Assembly (NCBI GenBank): GCA_016342715.1 | Contig: JAEINW010000011.1 | Coordinates: forward strand, 1 to 53,101 | Direction: 5' to 3' | DNA: 53,101 nt | Origin: Salinivirgaceae bacterium | Lineage (GTDB): Bacteria; Bacteroidota; Bacteroidia; Bacteroidales; SZUA-534 | Part shown: one piece after another, positions 7,835 through 16,813 of the stretch | How the letters are laid out: each line of letters begins with the position of its first letter | Numbering within the stretch: the stretch's first letter is position 1 | Notes under the pieces: model-generated | Databases searched by the model: none | Seen by the model: only the letters and a program-made list of their open reading frames with translations | Told to the model about the DNA's origin: nothing | Position numbers and translations under genes: made by a program

Positions 7835-8752
7835 ATGCCTAATCGTTTCTCACAAAAAATAATTCTAATTACTTTATTTCTTTTATCTGGTATTTTTTTA
7901 AACGCATTTTCGCAAGAACTTAACTGCAGAATACAAGTAAATTCAAGCCAAATACAGGGTACAAACAAAACAGTTTTTGAAGAATTACAAAAAGCATTGT
8001 ACGAATTTATTAATAGCAAAAACTGGACATCGCATATGTATAGTGTTGAAGAAAGAATTGAATGTAATTTTTCAATAACCATTACAAAGCAAATATCAAC
8101 CGATGAATTTGAAGGAACTATTCAGATAACATCAAATCGTCCGGTATATAATTCAGGATACTCCTCACCAATGCTTAATATTTTAGATGATAAATTACAT
8201 TTTAGATACGCCGAAGGTCAATCGTTGGAGTTCAATGAATCGACTCATAACGAATTAACTTCTTTAATTGGTTATTATGTTTATGTTATTTTAGGTTTCG
8301 ATTACGATTCTTTTTCACCAAACGGAGGAGATGAATTTTTTCAAATTGCTGAAAAAATTGTATCAACAGCACAAAGTTCTCAATACGGCGGATGGAAAGC
8401 TTACGAAAGTCGTAAAAACAGATATTGGTTAATTGAAAATATCATGAATTCTATTTATGCACCTATTCGAAACTATTCATACGTATATCACAGAACTGGT
8501 TTAGATGTTATGTCGAAAAATACAACCGACGGTCGTGCGGCAATAATCGCCGGATTGCAAGACTTATTAAAAGTGCACCGTCAAAAACCAAATTCCTTTT
8601 TAATGCAAACTTTTTTTGAAACAAAAAGTGGCGAAATAATAAAAGTTGTTCAAGAAGGCCCAACCAGTGAGGGAATGAGAGCATACAACATTCTTAAAGA
8701 GGTAAATCCATCGAAAAGTAGCGAATACGAAAATATAATTAAAAGAAATTAG
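7835..8752 (+). CDS. DUF4835 family exported protein (PorD-like)
   Basis: The 305-aa protein has a Sec signal peptide (basic start, hydrophobic IILITLFLLSGIFLNAFS, then QELNC). A mature domain follows that matches the Bacteroidota-specific DUF4835 family: FEGTIQITSNRPVYNSGYS, then YVILGFDYDSF, then GGWKAYES. Some databases label this family type IX secretion protein PorD; I use that only as a pointer, because the mechanism is not established from sequence. It lies between coaBC and recN, the usual place in the phylum. Cys residues are few and no membrane anchor follows the signal, so a periplasmic location is likely. Confidence 0.82.
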   Translation: MPNRFSQKIILITLFLLSGIFLNAFSQELNCRIQVNSSQIQGTNKTVFEELQKALYEFINSKNWTSHMYSVEERIECNFSITITKQISTDEFEGTIQITSNRPVYNSGYSSPMLNILDDKLHFRYAEGQSLEFNESTHNELTSLIGYYVYVILGFDYDSFSPNGGDEFFQIAEKIVSTAQSSQYGGWKAYESRKNRYWLIENIMNSIYAPIRNYSYVYHRTGLDVMSKNTTDGRAAIIAGLQDLLKVHRQKPNSFLMQTFFETKSGEIIKVVQEGPTSEGMRAYNILKEVNPSKSSEYENIIKRN

Positions 8753-8845
8753 ATTTTTATTACTTCCAAATAGCTAAATCATATATTTGTTAATTAATTG
8801 GTATAACAAACTATAAATTCACAAGTCATATATTTGAAATAATTT

Positions 8846-8853
8846 TAAATTTG
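8846..8853 (+). promoter_or_regulatory. Candidate -7 element for recN
   Basis: TAAATTTG fits TAnnTTTG exactly and lies 21 nt before the recN ATG, in a 122-nt gap after the DUF4835 gene. No clear -33 TTTG is seen at 19 nt, so this may be a weak internal promoter. Confidence 0.4.
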
Positions 8854-8874
8854 TACGTTCAAAAAAAATAAAAT

Positions 8875-10530
8875 ATGCTAAAAGCGTTGACAGTACAGAA
8901 TTATGCATTGATTCAACAATTAAGTATCGATTTTGAAAAGGACTTTTCTACCTTAACTGGTGAAACAGGTGCCGGAAAATCAATTCTTCTGGGAGCTCTT
9001 TCGTTAGTATTAGGAGCCAGAGCTGATAGCTCTGCAGCAAACAAAAAAGACGAAAAGTGCATTGTGGAAGCAACATTCGAATTAGAAAAATTAAATCTAA
9101 AATCATTTTTTGAACAAAACAATTTGGATTACGAAGATGAAACCATCATTCGTAGAGAAATTTTAAGCAATGGTAAGTCGCGTGCATTTATTAATGATAC
9201 TCCGGTAAACTTAAATAACCTTAAAGACTTAGCTAATAAATTGATTGATATTCACTCACAACATGAAAATCTAGAATTAAATAACAACAAGTTTCAATTA
9301 AAAGTGCTCGATTCGCTTGCTAATAATGATGCTTTATTAAATACATATAAAAATGTTTATAATAAATTCAAACAGTATAACGAAGAGCTGGAAACTTTAA
9401 AAGAAAAGTCAAAACTTGCAAATTCAGATTTCGATTTTAATCAATTTCAATATAATCAGTTAGCAGAAATTCATTTGGAGCAAATTAATTTGCAAGAGCT
9501 TGAAAATGAACTCGAAATTTTAAACAATGCCGAAGATATTCAGTTGAATTTAAATACTGGATTTACTATTCTTTCAGAATCGGAGAATAACGTATTGGAT
9601 CAATTAAAGCAAACCAAACAAGCTTTTGAAAAAATTAAAAACTATTTTAATAAAGCCAATAATTATTCTAATAGAATTGATAGTATTATTATTGATTTAA
9701 AAGATATTGCATCGGAAATTGAAAGCTCTGCTGAATCGATAGAATTTAATCCAGAAAAAGCTTTTGAGCTAAAAGAAATGCTTGATAAGATTTACTCTTT
9801 ACAGCAAAAACATCAGTTAGAAACTATTAATGAATTGATAACTTTAAGAGAAGACTTTAATGCCAAGTTACAAGCAAAAGAAAATTATTCCCTTGAAATT
9901 TCCGCATTAGAGAAAAACATAAACGGGGTAAAAGAGGAGCTTAAGAAACTATCAAGCAGCTTAACAAAAAACAGAAATACTGCAGCTCCAAAATTGTCGG
10001 AACGAATAATTTCGCAACTAAGTGAATTAGGTATGCCCTATGCTTCGTTTAAAGTTGATATTTATACAAACGAAGCCTTCACCAGCGATGGTCAAGATAA
10101 AATAAACTTTTTGTTTTCAGCAAATAAAAATCAAGCTGCAGCTAACATATCAAAAATTGCATCGGGTGGAGAAATAAGTCGCTTAATGCTATCAATAAAG
10201 TCAATTTTGTCAGAATCTACGGCATTACCAACCATAATTTTTGACGAAATTGACACAGGCGTTTCAGGTGAAATTGCCGATAAAATGGCTGACATTATGA
10301 AACAAATGGCTGAAAACATGCAAGTGATTAGCATTACCCATTTACCACAAATTGCTGCCAGAGGAAAAACACAATACAAAGTTTACAAAAAAGAAAATGC
10401 AACTACTGTTGAAACAAAAATTGACAAGCTTAAAGAAAACGAACGTATTGAAGAAATAGCTCGCATGCTTAGTGGCAAGGACATTTCACCCGAAGCCATT
10501 GAAAATGCAAAAACACTCATCTTCTCATAA
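8875..10530 (+). CDS. recN: DNA repair protein RecN
   Basis: RecN is an SMC-like ATPase that gathers and holds DNA ends during double-strand break repair. The Walker A motif TGETGAGKS lies near residue 30. A long coiled-coil middle rich in Leu, Glu, Lys and Asn follows. The C-terminal head contains the ABC signature ASGGEISR, the Walker B IIFDEIDTGVSG and a switch histidine in SITHLPQIAA. At 551 aa the length is normal. It starts at ATG 8875, downstream of the DUF4835 gene, with a possible promoter of its own. No SOS-type operator can be called from this sequence. Confidence 0.96.
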   Translation: MLKALTVQNYALIQQLSIDFEKDFSTLTGETGAGKSILLGALSLVLGARADSSAANKKDEKCIVEATFELEKLNLKSFFEQNNLDYEDETIIRREILSNGKSRAFINDTPVNLNNLKDLANKLIDIHSQHENLELNNNKFQLKVLDSLANNDALLNTYKNVYNKFKQYNEELETLKEKSKLANSDFDFNQFQYNQLAEIHLEQINLQELENELEILNNAEDIQLNLNTGFTILSESENNVLDQLKQTKQAFEKIKNYFNKANNYSNRIDSIIIDLKDIASEIESSAESIEFNPEKAFELKEMLDKIYSLQQKHQLETINELITLREDFNAKLQAKENYSLEISALEKNINGVKEELKKLSSSLTKNRNTAAPKLSERIISQLSELGMPYASFKVDIYTNEAFTSDGQDKINFLFSANKNQAAANISKIASGGEISRLMLSIKSILSESTALPTIIFDEIDTGVSGEIADKMADIMKQMAENMQVISITHLPQIAARGKTQYKVYKKENATTVETKIDKLKENERIEEIARMLSGKDISPEAIENAKTLIFS

Positions 10531-10608
10531 TCTTATATTAATCATAATTAGAACATAATTAACAATAAGCTGTTATTGCTTATGTACAAAAACAAAAACT
10601 AATTATTT

Positions 10609-11475
10609 ATGGCGTACAATTTATTAAAAGGAAAAAAAGGAATCATTTTCGGTGCTTTAAACGAAAATTCTATTGCATGGAAAGTTGCGATAAAAGCCTA
10701 CGAAGAAGGTGCGGAAATTGTTTTAACAAACACTGAAGTTGCTATGCGCATGGGCGAAATTAAGGAATTAGCAAAAGCAACCAATGCCACTGTGATTCCT
10801 GCAGATGCCACAAACTATGAAGATTTGGAAAATTTAGTCGGAAAATCAATGGAAGTTTTCGGTGGAAAATTCGACTTTATTTTGCACTCAATAGGAATGT
10901 CACCAAACGTAAGAAAAGGAAAATCATACGACGATTTAAATTACAATTATTTACAAAAAACACTTGACATTTCTGCCTTATCATTTCACAAAATAATGCA
11001 GGTTGCTCGTAAAATGGATGCTGTAAATTGTTGGGGTTCAATTGTCGCCTTATCGTATGTTGCAGCCCAACGCACACTTTACGGTTACAACGACATGGCT
11101 GACGCAAAGGCACTATTAGAGTCGATTGCTCGCAGTTTTGGCTACATCTATGGGCGCGATAAAAAAGTACGCGTGAATACCATTTCACAATCGCCTACCT
11201 TAACAACTGCTGGTAGTGGTATTCGTGGGTTCGATAATCTGGTTGATTTCTCTGAAAGAACTTCGCCATTAGGCAATGCCGATGCCGATGAATGTGCCGA
11301 TTATTGTATTACCTTATTTTCTGATTTAACTAAAAAAGTAACCATGCAAAACCTTTTTCACGATGGTGGATTTTCAAGCATGGGTATGAGTTACCGTGCA
11401 ATGAAACAATATAATAAAAGCTTCGATTGTGATAATGAACTTGATGGTTTAGACGAAATTCCAAAAGAATGGTAG
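10609..11475 (+). CDS. fabI: Enoyl-[acyl-carrier-protein] reductase FabI
   Basis: FabI carries out the last reduction of each fatty-acid elongation cycle, using NAD(P)H. The 288-aa protein opens with KGKKGIIFGALNENSIAWKV, the modified glycine-rich nucleotide-binding loop of FabI. It has the catalytic Tyr-x6-Lys as YNDMADAK, preceded by LYG, and ends with a C-terminal segment typical of the longer Bacteroidota forms. SQSPTLTTAGSGI corresponds to the flexible substrate loop that triclosan-type inhibitors order in the family. It is the last plus-strand gene of this block and is followed by a strong terminator. A small imperfect hairpin at 10565-10583 precedes it, with no assigned role. Confidence 0.94.
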   Translation: MAYNLLKGKKGIIFGALNENSIAWKVAIKAYEEGAEIVLTNTEVAMRMGEIKELAKATNATVIPADATNYEDLENLVGKSMEVFGGKFDFILHSIGMSPNVRKGKSYDDLNYNYLQKTLDISALSFHKIMQVARKMDAVNCWGSIVALSYVAAQRTLYGYNDMADAKALLESIARSFGYIYGRDKKVRVNTISQSPTLTTAGSGIRGFDNLVDFSERTSPLGNADADECADYCITLFSDLTKKVTMQNLFHDGGFSSMGMSYRAMKQYNKSFDCDNELDGLDEIPKEW

Positions 11476-11494
11476 CGCATTATATTAGATAAAT

Positions 11495-11530
11495 AAAAAA
11501 AACTCAGAAGGAATCTTCTGAGTTTTTTTT
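11495..11530. terminator. Strong intrinsic terminator after fabI
   Basis: AACTCAGAAG (11501-11510) pairs perfectly with CTTCTGAGTT (11515-11524) around a GAAT tetraloop, with flanking A- and T-tracts extending the pairing from 11495 to 11530. Confidence 0.92.
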
Positions 11531-12191
11531 ATCCCCAATTTTAACTTTTCTAAACAAATAAATCTGGTTTCAATTGGATCTAATTAAAAAGTTGAGGATT
11601 TAAATAAAATCACCTAAATATTTAATGTTAAATTGTTGCGATGCATGTAGATAATTTCATAAAAACAAATTTCATGCTTGCATCGCTTGTTGTTAACAAT
11701 AAACAACTTAGGGCGTTGCCCTAAGCTATATTATTTATGGCTTTCAGCCATTACAGATAAATTATCATTTGAACTAACCACCCATAATAATCAGAAAAAT
11801 TAGCCTGCAAGGCTTATATATTTCAACTTAGGGCAACGCCCTAAGAATTAGTACAACCATACGAACCGTCGCAAGTAAATGTGTTAAATTATTAAAATAT
11901 ATCCACATGCGACGCAATCTATTACATAAAAAAGCGAGTTGCGTTTTGTTGCTTTAAATCAGTGAGACTATATTTTTTTGAATTAAAAACTAATAAAAAC
12001 AAAAATTCGAACTAATCTCGAAAGAGAAGCGTATCAATATATTGACTCTTACTCCTCGCTGCTTGCAGCAAAATAAAAAAGCAAATCATCCTCCATTAAT
12101 ACCACATCTGCTTACCGCGAGGTTGTTTAAATTCTAAGCTATATCATTTATGATTGACCTTTTCAAGAATTTTAGCTTGCTCCACAACTTT
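11531..12191. other. Gene-free gap with repeats between fabI and the ATPase-MscS module
   Basis: No convincing coding frame is seen in this 661-bp stretch. It holds a REPIN-like inverted pair (11707-11845), an inverted repeat GCGATGC (11638-11644) / GCATCGC (11680-11686), and AT-rich spacer. I see no terminator of the usual form for the minus-strand MscS gene ending at 12192. Confidence 0.7.
11707..11845. repeat. REPIN-like pair of double hairpins, copies B and C
   Basis: Copy B (11707-11751) is CTTAGGGC-GTT-GCCCTAAG, an 11-nt AT linker, then ATGGCT-TTC-AGCCAT. Copy C (11802-11845) is the same design in inverted orientation: AGCCT-GCA-AGGCT, a linker, then CTTAGGGC-AAC-GCCCTAAG. The outer 19-bp palindromes of B and C are exact reverse complements, so the whole 139-bp unit can also fold on itself. 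Such paired REPs are the form mobilised by RAYT transposases in other bacteria. No RAYT gene is present in this window. Confidence 0.8.
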
Positions 12192-13157
12192 TCAATATAA
12201 TCCCTTCAATTCCTCTTTATTATAATATTCAATAAACTCATTTGTTAATGTTTGCGTAACATCACTCATAAAGGCAAATTCATTTCTAATATCGTTCACA
12301 TAGGCTTTAACTTTTACCTTTAACATTATTTTATGGCCTATTTGCTCTTGGAAAAATAAAACAGCAATGGGTTTGTTTAAATAAATATATTTTGAAACCT
12401 GAGCTGCTTCTAATGCCGATTGTTTTACTTTTTGTAAATCAGCGCTTAGCGGCAAATACAACACTGTAACTACCTGGCAATTTTCTTCGCCAGCATTGGC
12501 GTTAGAAACCGATTGACTCATAACATCAGAGTTTGGGACTGTAACCAAACTATCATCGGGGGTGACAATTCTGGTCGATCGCAGTCCTATGCCAACTACT
12601 TCGCCATAATAATTACCAAGTTGCACTTTATCACCAATTTGAAAGGGCTTGTCAATTACGATAATAATTCCTCCAAATATATTTTTAAGTAAATCTTGAG
12701 CCGCAAATCCAACGGCAACTCCAATTGAAGCAGAAACGGCGAATATCGATGCCATAGGTGGTCGGAAAACAGCCACAATAATAAACGAAAAAGCTCCAAC
12801 CCAAACTACTATGCGAATAATTGGTATAAAACCTTTTAAAGTAACTCTGTACTTGGTGTTACGCTCGGCCCAAACAGATAACAACGCCGATGTAAGCTTT
12901 AAAAAAGAAAAGGTGAGTAAAATAATTATTAAACTAATAATTATTTTTGTAGCCGAGAAATAAGCTTTTAACGATTGGGTTTCTTTTTCAACTTTATTTA
13001 CAATTTTTGACGAAACGTTTACTGAATCAATATTTGAAACAATTTCTTTTTTTTGTATAGTATCCGTTGGAATGGAGTCTGTTGGTATTGCTGATAAACT
13101 AAAATTTGATACCAATAACAACAAGAATAACCCAAAATATAGAATGTATTTCTGCAT
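12192..13157 (-). CDS. MscS-family mechanosensitive ion channel
   Basis: The 321-aa protein has a cleavable signal peptide (hydrophobic stretch ending near NFSLSA), a short polar periplasmic stretch, two membrane helices (about residues 70-130) and the pore helix TM3. The pore region reads SIGVAVGFAAQDLLKNIFGG and is followed at once by the MscS beta domain (DKPFQIGDKVQLGNYYGEV, then VPNSDVM). MscS channels open under membrane tension and relieve osmotic downshock. The ATG lies only 2 bp after the stop of the upstream 986-aa ATPase gene, so the two are almost certainly co-transcribed and perhaps translationally coupled. That pairing is unusual and suggests that the ATPase senses, gates or otherwise serves the channel. 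Confidence 0.92.
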   Translation of the reverse strand: MQKYILYFGLFLLLLVSNFSLSAIPTDSIPTDTIQKKEIVSNIDSVNVSSKIVNKVEKETQSLKAYFSATKIIISLIIILLTFSFLKLTSALLSVWAERNTKYRVTLKGFIPIIRIVVWVGAFSFIIVAVFRPPMASIFAVSASIGVAVGFAAQDLLKNIFGGIIIVIDKPFQIGDKVQLGNYYGEVVGIGLRSTRIVTPDDSLVTVPNSDVMSQSVSNANAGEENCQVVTVLYLPLSADLQKVKQSALEAAQVSKYIYLNKPIAVLFFQEQIGHKIMLKVKVKAYVNDIRNEFAFMSDVTQTLTNEFIEYYNKEELKGLY

Positions 13158-13159
13158 TT

Positions 13160-16120
13160 TTAATGTATTAAATTTCTGTTTTTTAATTGTTTAATAACGT
13201 GTCTGTATAAAATACTATTCAACATAAAAGCATCGCCAATTCTTACAATAATTGAGTCCTCTTTCATAATGTGAATAATTTTATAGCATTTATCGAAACT
13301 TGTATTTGTAATATGCGATAATTGTTGAATAGAGATTTTACCATGAAGAACTATCAACAGCAGAACATATGCTTTTTCGGGCGAAATATTATCGAGAAAA
13401 CTAAAGTCAGGAACCGAAAAATTACTAATAAATAGCTTATTATCAGAAACACTTTCTATTGATTGTAACCAATAGATTAGTGCCAAACTAATGTTACTAT
13501 CGGAATATTTATTTAGCTCATTAAAATAAGAAGATTCAAGATCTTTTTGAGAAATAGCATGGTTTAAATCGGAGGGTGTCCTTCCCGCACTGCCACAATA
13601 CTCGAGTTGAAATCCACTCAATCGATTCCTTTTTAAAACAATACTTTTTATTTGCTGGCTATTTAAAGTGCTAATATTAATTATATGATCGAAATAATCA
13701 CCAATCTGTAAGGTTTTGTTTAAATATTGCCATGCATAATATGATGTTGAACAGACCCAAAATATTTTATCATTGGTTGATACAATTAACGATAAAAATT
13801 TATTTAAACACGCAAATCCGCCAACTTGGCGTAAAAACAATCTTTCAATTCCATCTATAAGAATTATTTTTCGCGCCATTGGAGTAATAAACTCCTTAAT
13901 GTCTTGATCTGTTTTTAAATGCTCCTGATTAAATATTTCGTTTACCAACTGATAGTAAGCGCTTTCATCATTATAAAAATTTTTAATCGGAAAATTAATT
14001 ATCTGATAATTTGAATTTACCGTTTCTTGAAAATAATGCAACAATGAAGATTTTCCACTTCCATTCTCACCTATTATTGCTGATGCAGAATATTTGCCTG
14101 TAAACCATTCCTCGTAAGCTGAATTTAGCTTTTCTACTTCAGCTTCACGTGAATGGAATAAATTGATTTCATGCACTGGAGAATTATCAAATAAATGTTG
14201 GTAAATAACTGGCAATTTGTACATCCTTTTTTGAATATCGGCCAGGTAATTTGACACTTCCGATGAAATAGACGCAACACTTCCATCTAATTTCAACTTC
14301 TTTTTCATCTCAACATAGGAGACTTGGAGCCAATCGAACTTTTTATTAAAAAACGCACTCGCCAATGAATATATTTTCGCAAAAAACAAACCCGCTTTTT
14401 TACGTTTTTCAACAGAATCGGCCAAGGCTTTTGACTTCAATAAGCGTGAATAAATATTAACAATATTATCATTGTTATCAAGCTCTTTTATTCTTTCAAT
14501 TAAAGCATCAATATTGGTGCTTATTTCTCCTAAGTCATCTATAATTAGGTTATTTAATAAATCAGCAATTTTTGTGCTTATTATCAATAAACGATCTAAT
14601 CCATCGCTAAAAACTGCAATAATTTTTTCTTCGTTAGCATTTGGTTTTTCAGTAAGTAAAATTGCTGTATCCAAATAAAAATCAATTATCTGATCGTAAT
14701 CACTAAATTCATTTACTATGGTTTCGAGCTTAAGTGCCATTTGCTTTTTAAGCATTTGATTATTAATCTTAAACGAAGGAAAACACTCAAACTCAACAAA
14801 CTCTTTGGGTGAGAAATACTTGATATCGTATGCTTTAATACCCAATTCATATTGCGGGCTTTTTACGACACCAATTCTATTTGAAAAATCATTTAATAAG
14901 TCGTTAAGCTCATTTTCCAGTTTTGTTAATAGCTTTGGAATATCTTCGGCAGCCCCTGTTGCTTTTGTGCTTTGATCATTCTCTGCCTTTTCTTTTTTTA
15001 GTTTATACAACTCTTTAACCAAAAAATTGCGAACCTCACTTAAGGGAGCTTCGGGTTTAGGTAAATTTGTTAAAATATTACGAGTGTACTTAATTTGGTT
15101 TTCGACCTCAGGTAATAATGCCTTTTTAACTCGTTGGGTAAATATGAATTCAATGTTTTGAAAAGATAAATTAACATTTGAAATATAGCTAAACAGCTGC
15201 TCTTTAAAACGCCAATCTTCATGAAAACTAAAAAAAGTTGCCTGCCAAATTTTACTTTGTTTTTCCAAACGGGCAAATGCATTAGCATATTCTATTCTAC
15301 TTAATGATTTTATTGTGCTTATGAAATTAATTCGGCTGGCATGTAAATAAATTTTTGCTTCAATTTGTTTTTTTAGCTTATCAAATAATTCAAAAAGTGA
15401 ATGTGTACCATTTTCAACTTTATATTCGATGGTATTCAAAATATCAGCATCAAACATAATATTTCCATTTAGGATTCCTTCTTCGTAGTGAAAAAGAGCT
15501 AATTGAGAGTTGATAATCTCATTGCGACATTTTGCAATAACTATTTCTAATTCATTAAAAAAGACTGGAAACACATATTTTTTAAGCAAAGTCTTAAAGT
15601 AGATTTTTTTCATTCTAAGCTTTGGATCTTTTACTTTTCTTCTGATTAGGCGATAAAACATTCTATTAAGCCGATCGATGTTTTTATCAATCGAAACTAT
15701 GCTGTTATAAACCTTAATATTAAATTTATTGCTCGCTGAAAGAGAAGTTTTATCAAGCGGATCGGCGCTAGTTATGTCAATTAAAAAAAAATCAGGATTT
15801 GCACTAAAATATTCCTGTATCTTAGCGTTTAAGCGACTAAATAATTCATCAATTAAAATATTGGTATTTACACTTGTATAATCAGCATTTACGATGGCTC
15901 CAACTTGCTTATGGTATTCGCGCCAATTTTCAATTCGCTGCTTTTTCGTTTCAAGCCTATGTTGTTTTTGAAAAAAATCACTTTGCAACTTTTTTATGGC
16001 ATCGAAGCATTGCTTGTGGTTAAGAATAATTTCGTTAAGAGCAGTATCAATTATTTGCGCACATTCCTTTAGAAAAACATCAACTGAATTAATGTTTAAT
16101 TTCACCATAGGATTCCCCAT
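13160..16120 (-). CDS. Large AAA/STAND-like ATPase with helical N-terminus and winged-helix tail, function unknown
   Basis: This 986-aa soluble protein has about 650 residues of predicted helical, Lys/Glu/Asn-rich sequence with no motif I recognise. A P-loop NTPase domain follows: HSREAEVEKLN leads into Walker A GENGSGKSS near residue 683, and Walker B is IILIDGIERL near 750. Its WVCSTS strand and LKRNRLSG segment resemble Orc/Cdc6-like AAA_16 or STAND ATPases. The C-terminus (about 905-986) reads like a winged helix (ISIQQLSHITNTSFDKCYKI). No membrane segment or signal peptide is seen. The ATG at 16120 is used; an in-frame ATG four codons later is possible. It precedes the MscS gene by 2 bp, and the pair sits between repeat-rich gaps. 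Any link to channel gating is inference. Confidence 0.75.
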   Translation of the reverse strand: MGNPMVKLNINSVDVFLKECAQIIDTALNEIILNHKQCFDAIKKLQSDFFQKQHRLETKKQRIENWREYHKQVGAIVNADYTSVNTNILIDELFSRLNAKIQEYFSANPDFFLIDITSADPLDKTSLSASNKFNIKVYNSIVSIDKNIDRLNRMFYRLIRRKVKDPKLRMKKIYFKTLLKKYVFPVFFNELEIVIAKCRNEIINSQLALFHYEEGILNGNIMFDADILNTIEYKVENGTHSLFELFDKLKKQIEAKIYLHASRINFISTIKSLSRIEYANAFARLEKQSKIWQATFFSFHEDWRFKEQLFSYISNVNLSFQNIEFIFTQRVKKALLPEVENQIKYTRNILTNLPKPEAPLSEVRNFLVKELYKLKKEKAENDQSTKATGAAEDIPKLLTKLENELNDLLNDFSNRIGVVKSPQYELGIKAYDIKYFSPKEFVEFECFPSFKINNQMLKKQMALKLETIVNEFSDYDQIIDFYLDTAILLTEKPNANEEKIIAVFSDGLDRLLIISTKIADLLNNLIIDDLGEISTNIDALIERIKELDNNDNIVNIYSRLLKSKALADSVEKRKKAGLFFAKIYSLASAFFNKKFDWLQVSYVEMKKKLKLDGSVASISSEVSNYLADIQKRMYKLPVIYQHLFDNSPVHEINLFHSREAEVEKLNSAYEEWFTGKYSASAIIGENGSGKSSLLHYFQETVNSNYQIINFPIKNFYNDESAYYQLVNEIFNQEHLKTDQDIKEFITPMARKIILIDGIERLFLRQVGGFACLNKFLSLIVSTNDKIFWVCSTSYYAWQYLNKTLQIGDYFDHIINISTLNSQQIKSIVLKRNRLSGFQLEYCGSAGRTPSDLNHAISQKDLESSYFNELNKYSDSNISLALIYWLQSIESVSDNKLFISNFSVPDFSFLDNISPEKAYVLLLIVLHGKISIQQLSHITNTSFDKCYKIIHIMKEDSIIVRIGDAFMLNSILYRHVIKQLKNRNLIH

Positions 16121-16318
16121 ATGAGTTCCTTTTATTTTTACAATAAATTTACACTTATTTTTATATAAAATGATTTATCCCGAAAAATTATGCTTCGCAT
16201 GAGCTAAAGGTTCGGGACTTAATTATTACTCGCTATCGCTCATGAGACACTACGCTATGTTGAGAAGCTGTTTGTGCTTGATTGACAACGTGTTGGTTTT
16301 AAAACCTTAATTTATACA

Positions 16319-16596
16319 ATGAGGCTGTCTAAAAAGGATAGTTCAACTTTTGAAAACTTTTAATACGAAAGTTAAATTTAAAATGGAACGCTGATAACAC
16401 TGAAAAAAACTGATTTACACTGATTTGATCTGTGAAAATCAGCCAAAATCTGTGTCATCTGCGTTCTCTTCTTTCAACTTAGCGAACCTTGCTTGCAAGC
16501 TCATGAGCAATTGCGAATAACAAAGCGATCTCAAGAGCGATAGCGAATAATTTGAAAGTGTACAGAAAAGTTTTTTTACTTTTTAGACAGCCTCAT
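16319..16596. mobile_element. MITE-like element with perfect 18-bp terminal inverted repeats
   Basis: ATGAGGCTGTCTAAAAAG at 16319-16336 is matched exactly by CTTTTTAGACAGCCTCAT at 16579-16596. The 242-bp interior has no transposase. It holds a stretch built from repeats of ATCTGTG-type words (about 16384-16467) and a 45-bp dispersed repeat. The outermost AT on each side may be a 2-bp target duplication instead of TIR. GGCTGTCT-type termini are common in IS elements of this phylum, so it is probably a non-autonomous derivative; the parent family is not identified. Confidence 0.75.
16476..16520 (-). repeat. 45-bp dispersed repeat, copy 1
   Basis: The reverse complement, beginning TTATTCGCAATTGCTCATGA, matches 34267-34311 on the plus strand at 42 of 45 positions. 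It lies inside the MITE-like element here but not inside such TIRs at the second site. Confidence 0.8.
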
Positions 16597-16751
16597 GAAT
16601 TTGAATCTCAAAACGTGCAATAAACACAATAAACCAACACTTTACGCAAACAGAATCTCTTTTCTCATGAATTATGGGGGTTATCAAGTAAGCAATAATA
16701 AATGTTTAGAAAGGTCAGTAGTTAACTACTTAGTTTCATTTCGTGAGAGAG

Positions 16752-16813
16752 ACGCTGACAAGACCTTCGGACGTTGTCAGGTCAAATCTGTCAGCGTGCG
16801 TAGCTCCTGACAG
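16752..16813. repeat. Cluster of nested CTGACA/TGTCAG palindromes
   Basis: ACGCTGACA (16752-16760) pairs with TGTCAGCGT (16789-16797). Inside it CTGACAA (16755-16761) can pair with TTGTCAG (16774-16780). CTGTCAG (16788-16794) can pair with CTGACAG (16807-16813). The alternative pairings compete for the same bases. No T-tract follows, so it is not a simple terminator; remnant repeat or structured RNA are both possible. Confidence 0.6.

Noticed and set aside
10565-10583. Hairpin ATAAGC / GCTTAT upstream of fabI
   Set aside because: The stem is only 6 bp with no T-tract after it. It is too weak to call an attenuator or terminator without more data.
16595-16810. 71-aa plus-strand ORF
   Set aside because: It starts within the right TIR of the MITE-like element and ends in the CTGACA palindromes. 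Its composition has no domain and no signal, so it looks like chance.
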